Positions 54,451 to 64,000 of a stretch of DNA of 64,000 nucleotides are shown piece after piece. The position numbers and the translations under genes are program-made. Under the pieces are notes generated by a model. That model was not told the DNA's origin, ran no database searches, and saw nothing but the letters and a program-made list of their open reading frames with translations. Source of the stretch: Nephrocerus scutellatus (Eukaryota; Arthropoda; Insecta; Diptera; Pipunculidae). The stretch is taken from NCBI GenBank assembly GCA_947095585.1, contig OX352762.1, forward strand, positions 26,016,669 through 26,080,668. Reading direction: 5' to 3'. Within the stretch, counting starts at the first letter, position 1, and every line of letters begins with the position of its first letter.

Positions 54451-56319
54451 TTCATCAGTGTATCCGAGTCACTGTAAAATTTCAGTTTCTCCTTTTTTCA
54501 TTTGTTTATATGCGAGATTTATGCATTAGTTTTTTTTTGCAATTCACATTTTGTTTTAAGTTAAATTAAATATAAAGTAAATGCGTTTTTAAATTTTTAT
54601 TTTACTAGCAGTGGAATAAGGAAATACCGAAGACAAGTTATGATGCATAAATTAGTATTTTAATGGTAAAAATTATTGCGGCGTTTTGACTGGCACATAA
54701 GAGATAATTTATCTTCTTTGGTGTGGTGTGTATATCTCGGAAATTTTAAGATTAATGTAAATTTCGTCGTTTTATGTTTTATCTTAAAAAATTTGGTAAA
54801 ATCTACCCCAGTAATTATAAAAGCTCTCAGACAGAGGATGAAGAATAAAACGACATGTAGAATAATTTGAAGTTTCCGGAATCAGTTCGATTGAATTTAA
54901 ATTTATTCAAATCTTTTTGCTGGCACCTAAGGACGAGTCCACGAGCCACTGCATAATTATTTTGCCGTTGCATTGGATTTCATTCTCAAAGTGATTTTCC
55001 GCATGTACTTGAGGATTAGTGCGGAAACGAAAGCTTTTGACGGAGTTGTACGAGTACCTCCACTTGCAGTCCATTTGAGCGGATATTTGTTTAATTTAGT
55101 TGATTATTTGGTATTTAATTGGAGGGGAAGTTCCAGCTGAAGAAGAGCTTTGTAATATGCTTTGACAATATGTTAAACAATACAAACTAGGGACTAGTTT
55201 TTGACGTACATGAAGACAAAATATGGTGCAACTACAAAATTCCATTTACGCATTGAGCCTTCAAACAAGATATGCTACAGGGATTTATTAGGATTTCTTA
55301 TAAAACGATATCGAACAGAATTAACAAAATATGCGGAAAATTCGATATATACTCACATTCAAATTGTTATTTAGTAAAAGGAGGGAGATTCAGGTTCCTG
55401 AATCTTTGGTTTTATAAAGAATGTCGATAGTACAACTCAACTATCTATCAAACAACCTTTTTTTTTTCGTTGTTTCTTAAATACCTATATTCTACCAAAA
55501 CTTAGTTGTAAGAAAATTTGGAGTATTCTTAAATTATTACGAATAATACAACCTTTTTCCAATAAATGACGCAAATATTGTGCTGTTCTTTTTTGATTCA
55601 TAAAACTGTTGTTGTTTCGTATCACTGCTTCTGTTGAAAATACAAAATTCTTAATTTTTTGCTTTTGTTTTATTAATAACTATACTTTACTTTTATTTAA
55701 ATTTTAATTAGATATTTTATTACTCTGTGGTTTTTTTGTTTAAAACATTAACATAACACATACACAAATGAATTTATTTAGTACAACTAGTAAAATATTC
55801 TTTCAAAAGATATATATTTTAAGTATTGAATAATAAATAATTTATATAAAACAAATATTTAAACACATTTAAAAAGTTTATTCTTCTAAAATACATTAAT
55901 GTGTGTCAATGGTATTTTTTAACAAATTTGTTCAGAGAAAATTTAATAAAAATTTAGGAGATTTTTGTTTGTTATATTTTTTAACTTTAATGTTGTTATC
56001 AAGCTATAGCCAAGCTTAACACTTTTTAATAATATTTATCAATTATCAGCTAAGAACAAGTTTTGTAGGAAGTTTTACGTATTTAATTTGCCTTAATTTG
56101 CTTTAATTTGTTTAGGTTTAGTTCAATTTTAGCAGGTAACATTTTTCTGCAGTTAATAGATTTGAAGGTTCGAAAAAATTAAGTCCATTCGCATGTGTTA
56201 TAGTTTTTGCCGTTTTTAATTATTGCTTTTGTGTGCATGGATGGTTTTTTTACTTATTTTTATAAATAGCAGATTTTAAGTTGCGTCTGGTTTTTCAATA
56301 TATATTTTATTAATTGCAT
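54451..56319 (-). other. AT-rich sequence downstream of Cbp53E
   Basis: Very AT-rich; probably includes the Cbp53E 3' UTR adjoining 56320. No other gene or repeat recognised. Confidence 0.45.
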
Positions 56320-59300
56320 TTATTGATCTTCCTCCGGGGGCATCTTTGCCAAAGTTAACAGAATCATTGTTAGTTCCTTGCGGGAGATTTTGCCATCCTT
56401 GTAGCCAACACCTCGGAGAATAGTTTCTTCGAACTCGCTTAAGTCCTGTGCATCATAGTCATCCTGTAAGACAATTACAGAAGTTAATTCAGTTATTAAC
56501 TACCTTTGTTTTTGCTTTTAATAAATGTTGGTTAAATTAATCATTAAAAATTATTGCTTTGTAGGCTTTTCTGATCAATTTACCTTTTTTACAAGCTCCA
56601 GTAAGTCTTTAAGGAAACCTTTCAGCTCTTCGTTTTCGATTGTGCCACTGTTATCCTATTTGGAGTACAACCAATATATTTAAATTAAAAAATAAAAAAA
56701 CCACGTTAATTAAGACAACTTTACTTGATTAATATTTTGTTAGTTACGATAAGGAACTTAAAGTTGGCAGCCTAATAAATTTGCACAAAACATTTTTTTT
56801 AATAATTTACAATCGCGTAAGCGGCTTACACTCTTATTACACTAAGCTCATCGTAGGCATTAGGAAATTAAGGAAGGAAAAAGAGGAGATGTCTATAGAC
56901 GTGCGTCTTAAATACCTGAGTATCAACAGACTCGGAGGCACAGAACTTGGCAATTCATTCCATATAGTAAAGGCGCGGTTAGTAATTGAACCTTTACGTT
57001 AGTCGATAATCCCGAAAATGGGCTTTATGGTAGACCTGTGGGCTCGACATAAGACACGAGTATTACTGGTGGGTTGGAAGATGGACGGGATAAACCTGAA
57101 TATTTTTTTAAGTACTGCTTGAGGAAAAAGCGATAAAACAGGGAAAAGCAGGACACATTCCTATGATTTTCTAGCGATTCGATTGTTTTCCATCCATTTC
57201 CATCGCACCAATAAGTTTTATAGCAAGGTTCTGTATTCTGTCTAGTGGATGCAATGTGGTCTTGGGTGCACCAGATCAGGTAATGCACCTGTTTTGGCGA
57301 ATATCATGATCGTATTTGGTTCTACAGCTGGGTCCGGTCCTGGCTTCCCACAAAATATCTCTCCACGTGTTCCAATTTAAAGCTGATGATAGCAGCCAGG
57401 ACTGGGGTAGTGAAATACCTTATTCGTTTTTTAAAACCTTAACATTTCGCTGCATTTTTGGCGAGTTACAAAATTTAAAAAATCATTCGTGTACATAATT
57501 TTATGTATATATCCACGCACGCTTCATACGCGCGCAAACATCAGATCTATAAAACGAGTGGAAGCTGGTAAAAAAGGACCCTTAAAGCATTACACGCGCC
57601 ACAAGTACGCGACTCCATAACTTTTAGTACGGATATTACCACTTAAGGTCGATATGAGGACAGAGATGAAGATTTTCTTTAGGTAGAGGATGGGCGAAGG
57701 CTGCTTTCCAAATTTTTGAGAAGAGACCAGAAAATTAGGAGAAATAGAAAAGCTTATGCAATCTTGATGCCGGCGTTGAAGAAAACTTCTTCAAAACTAT
57801 TGTGGGAATACTATCAGGCCCAACGCATTTTTGAATGTTGGGATCATTTCAGATCTACAGACGAACTCTAGCTAGTGCACGAGTATGAAAATAGATGTCC
57901 CATAGAGAATTCGACTCTTCGAAGTACAGGCGGGGTCAACGCGCAATCTGGAAGCGTGGAGCTAATTAACTGATGGAAACTTAAACCACGAGCCGAACGA
58001 GTCAGTAGGTTAAGTTAGGTTAAGATTGCTGTAAGTGAATCTACACACTTAGATCAGTAATGGTCCATTGTGATACCACATGGATCAGGAAAATTTTCGA
58101 TCAACCTACTCGAAGAACCAATTATAGCTTCGTATATACGTAGGAGACTACCAATGTCAATGTTGATGAGATCATTAGTGTCGTTGTAGAAGAAAGTTCC
58201 CATATAGAGTTTATGCTTTTGGGAGAGGGCTGGACAAGTATAGAGAAGATGGACGAAGGTCTCCTCCTCCTCCTCATCCATGGAGCTTCTGCAGAAGTCA
58301 TTCGAGAATAATCCAAGTCTTGATGCATGCCTGCCTATAAGACAGTGTCCAGTGATGACACCTACAATAGCACCGATGTGCTATGCAAGTTGTACCGCTT
58401 GACAAGAGAGAGAGTACATTTAGTTTTTACATAAGCATCCCGCTTTAACAAGAATTTGCATGTAGCGATTGGTATGCCTTTAGAACCATATTCAGGTATG
58501 AAGGGTAGTGTAGTTTCTTGCTTGGCTAGTTCGTCAGCCATACAGTTTTCCGGAATGTCTCTGTGCCCCGGCACCCAAAAGAGGTGGATATTAAACGGCC
58601 CCGCTATCTCCACGAGAGATGATCGGCATTTAATGCCTAAAATTGAATTTGTGGAGACTGATTCCAATAATTTTAGTGCAGCTTGGCTATCCGAGAATAT
58701 AAGGATACCCTTAGCGGATATTATGTTTCTCTTCAGCCAAGACAAGGCTTCACTGATCGCCATAATTTCAGCCTGGAAAACACTACAGTGATTTGGAAGA
58801 CGGAAATAGTGGCTAAGGTTTAGCTTTTTTGTAGAAAATACCTCTGCCGATTTCGTCATCAGTTTTTGTCCCGGCTGTGTAAAAATGTGTTCATCTTCCA
58901 GGTAAGCGTCCTCGTCCCAGAATGATCTGGAGGTGAATGTGACCTACTCTATGTTGTCTGGGATCCTGACTAAATTCAGGATAGAAGAGAGACGTATTTA
59001 ACTTCTAGTCCACTAGGAGATAGCATTCAGGCGAATATCCGAACTAGCAGCTACTTGCCTGCTGTAAATGTCGAGTGGTGTAAGGTCGAACAGAATGTCC
59101 AATGCGGCGGAGGGGGTTGTACGAAGTGCTCCGCTCATATATAGACTAGCTGATCTTTGGACTTTGCCTTATTTATTAAGGTTTACTTTTATATTTAAGG
59201 CAGTCCACCATACAGTCACACCGTCCCATCTGCTACCAACGGCTTTTTCTCTGCGCAGAAAGTTAGCTTGTTGAGAGCATTTTGCAGGAGTTCCTTTAAG

Positions 59301-61100
59301 GTATTCGAATATTTTCCTGAGACGGCAATAGCAACGTCATCCGCATAAGCGATTACTCTGCATCCCTTACCTCTTAGGCTTACCAGCAGTTCATTCACCG
59401 CTAAGCTCCATAGAAGGGGGGACGCGGGGTTCCTGTGCAGACAGATATTCTGGCAGACGACACGCCCAGTTTTGAATTAATAATCCTACTTGTTGCAGTG
59501 CGTTTCGGTCCACCACCATGGCGTTTTGCAATGCTGCCAGTATCGTTATAACGATTTATGGTTCGATACATAAACATTTTATTCACATGCAGATGTTTTA
59601 ACTGGTTAACAATCTGCGTCTGTGGTTTTCCTGCCAAAAATAGAGCAATCACACTTTTATGCTTGAATTCCATTCGGATAACTTTGTTCTAAATATTTCC
59701 CACTAAAATGCTTTTGTACGCTTGTAAACAATGGAATTAACTGTCATTAGTGTAAATTTTAGCGCTCTGTCATCACTGGTTTGACAGCAATGACAGTCTG
59801 AGGTTGGTAACACTTCATGTCAGTCACCAGTCTTTCCAGTGTCTTGAAGAGGAATGATGAAAGACTGATTGGTCTGAGATACTTTGGAATAACATGCGAG
59901 CATTTGCCGGCTTTGGGTATGAAAACCACGTTTACTGGTCAGTAAGTAACGGGTACATTTTGAGAGGATGGAAATAACACAATATGAAAAAAGTGCATTA
60001 ATTTGCAGGACAGAATTACGCTATTTGCGTAAACTTGAGATATGTTCTTCGTAGCTTTCTAAAATGTTGCATAGTTGTTTGGTAAGAGAACGACAACTGG
60101 AATATTTTAGAGGATCCGAATTTTTCGGTTCGGGGACTCCCATACATTTTTTTCAAATATATACTTATGTCTTCATATATATAAATAGGCAAAGACAAAA
60201 CAGTTCAGTACCGTTTTCTCCTCTGTTTGTTAAACGATTTTTTATATTTTGTTTGGTAGCTATTGACGAGGTTTAGTGTTATCAATAAAAAAAATTGGAA
60301 ACAGAACGGTTTTTATTATAGTTCATGCTAGCGTTTGGAGTGGTTGCTAGAAGTTCCAAATTCAACTTTTTGAAATTGTTCCTTGAATCAAGTCCCTACA
60401 GTCCTTGTTGACGACGTTGTGGTGGTAGTCCATTTTTGTCTTGATTATACTTTTAAGTATTTTAAGCTTGATTTTTAATTGAAATTTAAATTTTAATTCG
60501 TATCAATAAATAAGGGTTTTTAAATTGTGCTTTACTGTTATTTTATTTAATTTATTTGTTATTTAATGAAATTGGCACTTAGTCTTAGTATGGTCTTAGA
60601 TATACAATTAACGAATGTATAAGTGTAGGAAAATGTTCGAAACACGCAAATTCTTATATGTTTTTCACAAATTTTTAATAATAATTATGGTGGAACTTTG
60701 ACCACCGGGCGAACACTAGTTTTCATGAATCGTCCAGAATTTTTATTGTATAGAAGCCTTCTGAAATGATGCACACCGATTTAGTATTCAAATAAAACAA
60801 TATAGGTATTTGTGTTAAGGAGGGACACTTTGTAATCGAGGAGTTTAGGCGGTTGAACGAGCGCTCATCTTGTTTCTAATAAATAAATTTAAGCTTGAGC
60901 TGTACAGTTTGCCTGGCAATTTATTATCATTGACCAGGAAAAATATATATAAATATATATTTGTGTAGTGCGACTGCCAGTTGAATCTGTTATAAATTTT
61001 CGATACAAAATTACAATTCGTTTTTTATGTACTATGTACTCACCCTGTCATAAAGTGAGAACACTTTTTCAATGTCATCCTTTGTTAGCTTTGCCGCGCC
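56320..61100 (-). CDS. Cbp53E: Calbindin-32, last three exons (EF-hand calcium-binding protein)
   Basis: Exons in transcript order 61100-61044, 56655-56584, 56463-56320, all phase 0, give the last 90 residues. They hold the end of one EF-hand linker (AAKLTKDDIEKVFSLYDR), a full EF-hand split by the 4.4-kb intron (YDRDNSGTIENEELKGFLKD, with the usual loop acidic residues), and the final EF-hand-like segment (YKDGKISRKELTMILLTLAK). The last loop has a shortened GYKDGK form, likely altered calcium binding, as I recall for Drosophila Cbp53E. The protein is a cytosolic six-EF-hand calcium buffer of neurons and muscle. 5' exons lie beyond 64000 or were not found between 61101 and 64000. The acceptor at 61102-61101 and donors GTGAGT and GTAAAT are clear. 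Confidence 0.9.
57025..57970 (-). mobile_element. Jockey LINE fragments in the Cbp53E intron
   Basis: 57970-57680 matches the region around LPDCALSPPAPQS...TRAVARVL...LKR and SGLFPRSWK of the intact ORF2. 57300-57025 matches IWSGAPKTSLHQLDRIQN...RRNVSCLSLFYR. An RTE 3' end and unassigned sequence lie between. Confidence 0.7.
57300..57420 (-). mobile_element. RTE-like LINE 3' end fragment
   Basis: ATGATCGTATTTGGTTCTAC and GGGTCCGGTCCTGGCTTCCC match the terminal ~100 bp of the LINE at 52.2 kb, again beside a Jockey fragment. Confidence 0.65.
58050..59945 (-). mobile_element. Loa-type LINE with RNase H, degenerate, in the Cbp53E intron
   Basis: Minus strand: RT start VVFIPKAGKCSHVIPKYLRP (59940-59840); interruption by maT; RT catalytic region NELLVSLRGKGCRVIAYADD (59398-59330, YADD intact); RNase H at 58859-58362 with FQAEIMAISEALSWLK, LIFSDSQAALKLLES and HLFWVPGHRDIPENCMADEL, i.e. 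the E, D and H/D residues; then an EEEETFVHLLYTCPALSQ zinc-like end. About 100+ residues of the RT palm are missing at the maT junction. Confidence 0.82.
59480..59830 (-). mobile_element. maT transposon 5' fragment inside the Loa LINE
   Basis: TIR ending at 59830 (inverted GGTGACTGACATGAAGTGTT) and transposase start at 59673 (MEFKHKSVIALFLAGKPQTQ ... GGGPKRTATS) match the 23.9-kb copy. Homology stops near 59480, where Loa RT resumes; the 3' half is deleted. Confidence 0.85.
59946..61043 (-). other. Cbp53E intron, unassigned part
   Basis: AT-rich. 60105-60160 has GGGGACTCCCATACATTTTT, reminiscent of a Helitron-like core joint. Nothing else supported. Confidence 0.4.
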
Positions 61101-61769
61101 CTATCGTGCCGCAGAAAGTGCCACAGAGAAAAGGGAAAATACAAAAAAAAATTTTATTTTTTTTAATTATAAATATTCTTGCAAATAATCTAATTTAATA
61201 GAAAAGTGTACTTTGCATTGAAGTGTGTTGTTTCTCTTTTATACTTCATATGCATATAGTATCTACAAGTGTGCCCGAGTCTTCGTCAAGGACTACTTGA
61301 GCTGGGAAGTATATTCGTAATTGCAATGTTTTTTGTTCACAAATTCATAACATAACATAATAATAAAGTGTAAATTTATATGCGACAACTTTAAGGACAC
61401 CTATTGTCAATTGTCCTCATAAAATGCACGACCGGTGGATTAGACTTATTTATAATCGTATTCTGGAAAGAACGTTTTCTTTGTGTTGGAGATGAATCTC
61501 TAATGGAGCCCATCACCATTTACAGACGCGCTATTCGTGTCCCACGGAACACCGAAATTTCAAGCCAGCTTTGACAGCATTCTATCTGTAAGGGGTTAGG
61601 AATCTGTATGGGGCTAGGATAAATTATTTTATACTTGTTAGTTCGTTTTAAAAACGTTAATATTTAAATTAAATTTATTTTGTTGCTTTTTCAATGGTCC
61701 ATCATTTTCCACCTTTGAGAGATTTTACTGTATACGCTAATTGCTGCCATCAATTTAGTTATCTTTACT
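61101..61769. other. Cbp53E upstream intron, unassigned
   Basis: No exon or repeat recognised. Confidence 0.4.
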
Positions 61770-62400
61770 TCTATACTAATATTATAAAGAGGTAATGTTT
61801 GTTTGTGTGTAGGAGGTAATCTTCGAAACTACGGGACCGATTTCAAAAATTACTCTATCAATATTTAGAATGGACTTTCAGGGTGAGCATAGGATATATA
61901 TTATCCCGTTTAAAGGGGGCAACCATACAAATTTTTTCTTCTTTCTTCAAGTTTTATACGCATGTGTCTCAAATGGACATCATCTTTTTGTAAGAATTTG
62001 GAAGTGATCGGGCCTTGGGGTCCGAGGCACCCATACAAATTTTGTAAAAAAAAAGTACCCGATTTTCATCTAATCTAATCCGATGGACAACACTTTTCGT
62101 AAAAATTTGGAAGTGATAGGTTCGGGGGCAACCATACAAAATTTGTAAATAAAAGTACCCGATTTTCTTCAAATTTTATACGCATGTGTATCTTCGATGG
62201 ACAATTCTTTCGATTTTCTTTCAATTTTTAACGCATGTAAAATCTCAGATGTAAACACTTTTTGTAAAAAATTTGGAGTGATCAGTATAAGGCCCCAAAT
62301 TTTTTTTCAATGTTACCCGATTTTATCATTAGAGAATTTACACGAAAAATTTTATTTTTATTTTTATTGGTTGTTTTATTTCCTTCTTATAACTTTTTCG
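61770..62400 (+). mobile_element. Helitron-like copy with an alternative 5' end
   Basis: Begins TCTATACTAATATTATAAAG followed by AACTACGGGACCGATTTC, a 5' segment I recall from insect Helitron-like repeats. The family core units follow (CCCGATTTTC, CGCATGTGTAT, ATGGACAACACTTTTCGTAA near 62090) and the standard end CATTAGAGAATTTACACG then TTGGTTGTTTTATT near 62390. This links the family to a TC-starting terminus. Confidence 0.6.
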
Positions 62401-62700
62401 ATTTACAGGGTATTGTTAAGATTTCTCTCTCCTGGTTTTGGTTTGACGTTTTATTTGCAAACTATACCCGGGTTATGGTTTGATTTTGCGTTTGTTTGCA
62501 AAGTTTTGATCGACACTGTAACTTTGCTACGCATCGGCAATCGGTCCAAGGCCTAGCTTCTCGCAACCATTTGTGTTGAGCATGTATAGTTTTGCACACA
62601 AATGGAGGGGACCTACAATTTAATGCCGGATCCGAACGGCGAATTGAGAAGCTCTCCGTGACAAGGTGTTACTCTCGGACGTTTGTCAGACTTTTGCGAG
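62401..62700. other. Sequence shared with the interior of the 24.9-26.4 kb insert
   Basis: 62430-62540 (TTTGACGTTTTATTTGCAAAC, GGTTTGATTTTGCG-like) aligns by eye with 25310-25400. Otherwise unassigned. Confidence 0.45.
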
Positions 62701-62875
62701 CGCAATTGTTCAATTGTCATATCTTGTCTGGTGCGCTTAAAACTACTTTGCGTCAGCTAGATAGAATTCAAAACCGCGCGATAAAACTTATCGGTGACGC
62801 AAATATAGCTGGTTTTGACATTCGAATTCGGATTTGGATTCCAATTAAAATACAGCTTTTATTGGGAATAAGTTT
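62701..62875 (+). mobile_element. Jockey fragment fused to half a MITE-D
   Basis: 62715-62808 encodes CHILSGALKTTLRQLDRIQN and KLIGDANIA of the Jockey ORF2. At about 62809 it switches to the MITE-D arm TGGTTTTGACATTCGAATTC ... AAAATACAGCT. Confidence 0.7.
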
Positions 62876-62999
62876 TTAAAAAGATATTAGACGTTTTGCT
62901 GCACACAACACATTTTGAAAAGTGGTGTGTCTGATATCTGAAGCACTTCAAAAACGTATTGAAAAATTAAATTTGACCAAATCTCAAAATGGTTTTATG

Positions 63000-63590
63000 G
63001 TTTTGATAAAAAAAATTGTTCGATTGGATTTTCATTCAATTGTTAAAACGTGTGACACAAAACCAAAAAAGATTTCATAACCATTGAGTGTTTTCTTTAT
63101 TTCATTCTAAACATTCCGAATATGTATTCCGAAATTGATACGTTCTTTATATATTCGTTGTATTCTATTCCTTTTTTAGGCATTCTTTTATTTCTTCAGA
63201 ATGTTTAAAACGTATTCTTTTATCGTATTCGTATTCTTTACGTTTCGCGTTTTATAAGGAACCATCTTAACTAAAATTATAATTGCTATACTAATCGGCC
63301 TTCAAAAGGTATGGTTCCTCTTCAACACTTCAGTAACAACAGATATTCCAACATAAATCAGTATGCCAAAAAATCGCGTCGATTTGATTTTCATTAAATT
63401 GGTAAAACGTGCGACAAAAAACCAAAAAAACTACTTCATAACCACTGAGTGTTTTCTTTATTTCTTTCTAAAAATTTCGAATATTCCGAAATTAACATAA
63501 AACGTTCTTTTATTTATTCTTTGTATTCCTTTTTTGGGTATTCTTTTATTTCTTCAGAAATTTTAGAACGTATTCTTTTTATACTACATC
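63000..63590 (+). repeat. Direct duplication, ~220-bp units about 370 bp apart
   Basis: 63020-63230 and 63385-63585 share TTGGATTTTCATT/TTGATTTTCATT, GTTTTCTTTATTTC, TTCTTTTATTTCTTCAGAA and ACGTATTCTTTT blocks in the same order. Highly AT-rich, noncoding. Remaining sequence to 64000 is unassigned. Confidence 0.65.
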
Positions 63591-64000
63591 GATAGAAAGA
63601 ATAAATAGAATATTTTTTGGACACTAATTAATATTCTGTTCCTTCTATTCTTTCTATTTATAAGGAAAACAATCATTATTTCTTTTTACGACTTTTATTA
63701 ATGGAAACAAATATTAGTTTAAAGTTTATGTAGAACAATAAAAGCGGCGTTCGATTAGTCTGAAGAGTACAACTATTTATTTTTGTTGACTATTCGCAAA
63801 AATTTAGTTATATGCTGCGTTGCTTTGGCAAAGCCGGCTAAGCTTTACAAAGCAACAGCTTTTGGCTTTAAATGTTCGATGCATTTTAATTGTTATGTGT
63901 GTTAAACAAAACACCGCCTTACGGTGAGCGCTATAACTAAAAAATGGCTTTAGCTATAAATCCTAAAAACTTTTTGAAGTTATTTTCGGTTTCATGCGAT

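Overview
The window looks like a TE-rich nuclear segment from a higher fly (Diptera, Brachycera). The base composition is AT-rich, introns have GT/AG borders, and the host proteins read like Drosophila orthologues. The expanded, transposon-filled introns would fit a tephritid-like genome, but the species is inference. Roughly half of the sequence is recognisable repeat.

Host genes, left to right: (1) the last two exons of a conventional protein kinase C (+, 3257-3624), probably Pkc53E, with upstream exons off the left edge; (2) a complete four-exon NICE-3/C1orf43-family membrane protein gene (+, 28414-29612); (3) a complete 15-exon GON4L-family gene (-, 42832-29959), orthologue of Drosophila mute (muscle wasted), reconstructed with every exon phase closing to 1817 codons; (4) a two-exon Ste24 CAAX prenyl protease gene (+, 47668-49145) with an apparent GA instead of GT splice donor; (5) the last three exons of calbindin-32/Cbp53E (-, 61100-56320), whose 5' exons lie beyond the right edge. 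PKC and calbindin-32 at opposite ends recall the Drosophila 53E names of both genes.

Repeat layer: 0-2.5 kb holds an LTR retrotransposon 5' end with a nested repeat, next to a decayed IS630/mariner element. 6.6-8.7 kb holds MITEs and Helitron-like repeats. 10.1-12.7 kb is a pogo/Tigger element inserted in a Jockey LINE with a TA duplication, followed by satellite. 14.6-17.9 kb holds Helitron-like repeats. 18.8-22.8 kb is a 118-bp satellite with trimeric higher-order structure, a Jockey LINE with an open ORF2 and A29 tail, and a gypsy protease fragment. 23.8-26.6 kb is a three-layer nest (Helitron-like, maT mariner, Helitron-like). 27.1-28.2 kb holds MITEs. The 6.6-kb intron 9 of mute (33301-39923) holds satellite, four MITE types, a gypsy 3' end and a Loa-type LINE. 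The mute/Ste24 intergenic interval holds a Harbinger element and a solo LTR. 49.6-60 kb is a graveyard of RTE, Jockey and Loa LINEs, partly inside the Cbp53E intron. 61.8-63.6 kb holds another Helitron-like copy and a direct repeat.

The most novel material is the Helitron-like family built of ~105-116-bp units with a palindromic ACACATGTGT core, the higher-order 118-bp satellite that repeatedly abuts transposon ends, the nested insertions whose empty sites can be read within the same window, and two non-canonical splice sites in otherwise ordinary genes. All family names come from reading by eye; no database search was run.
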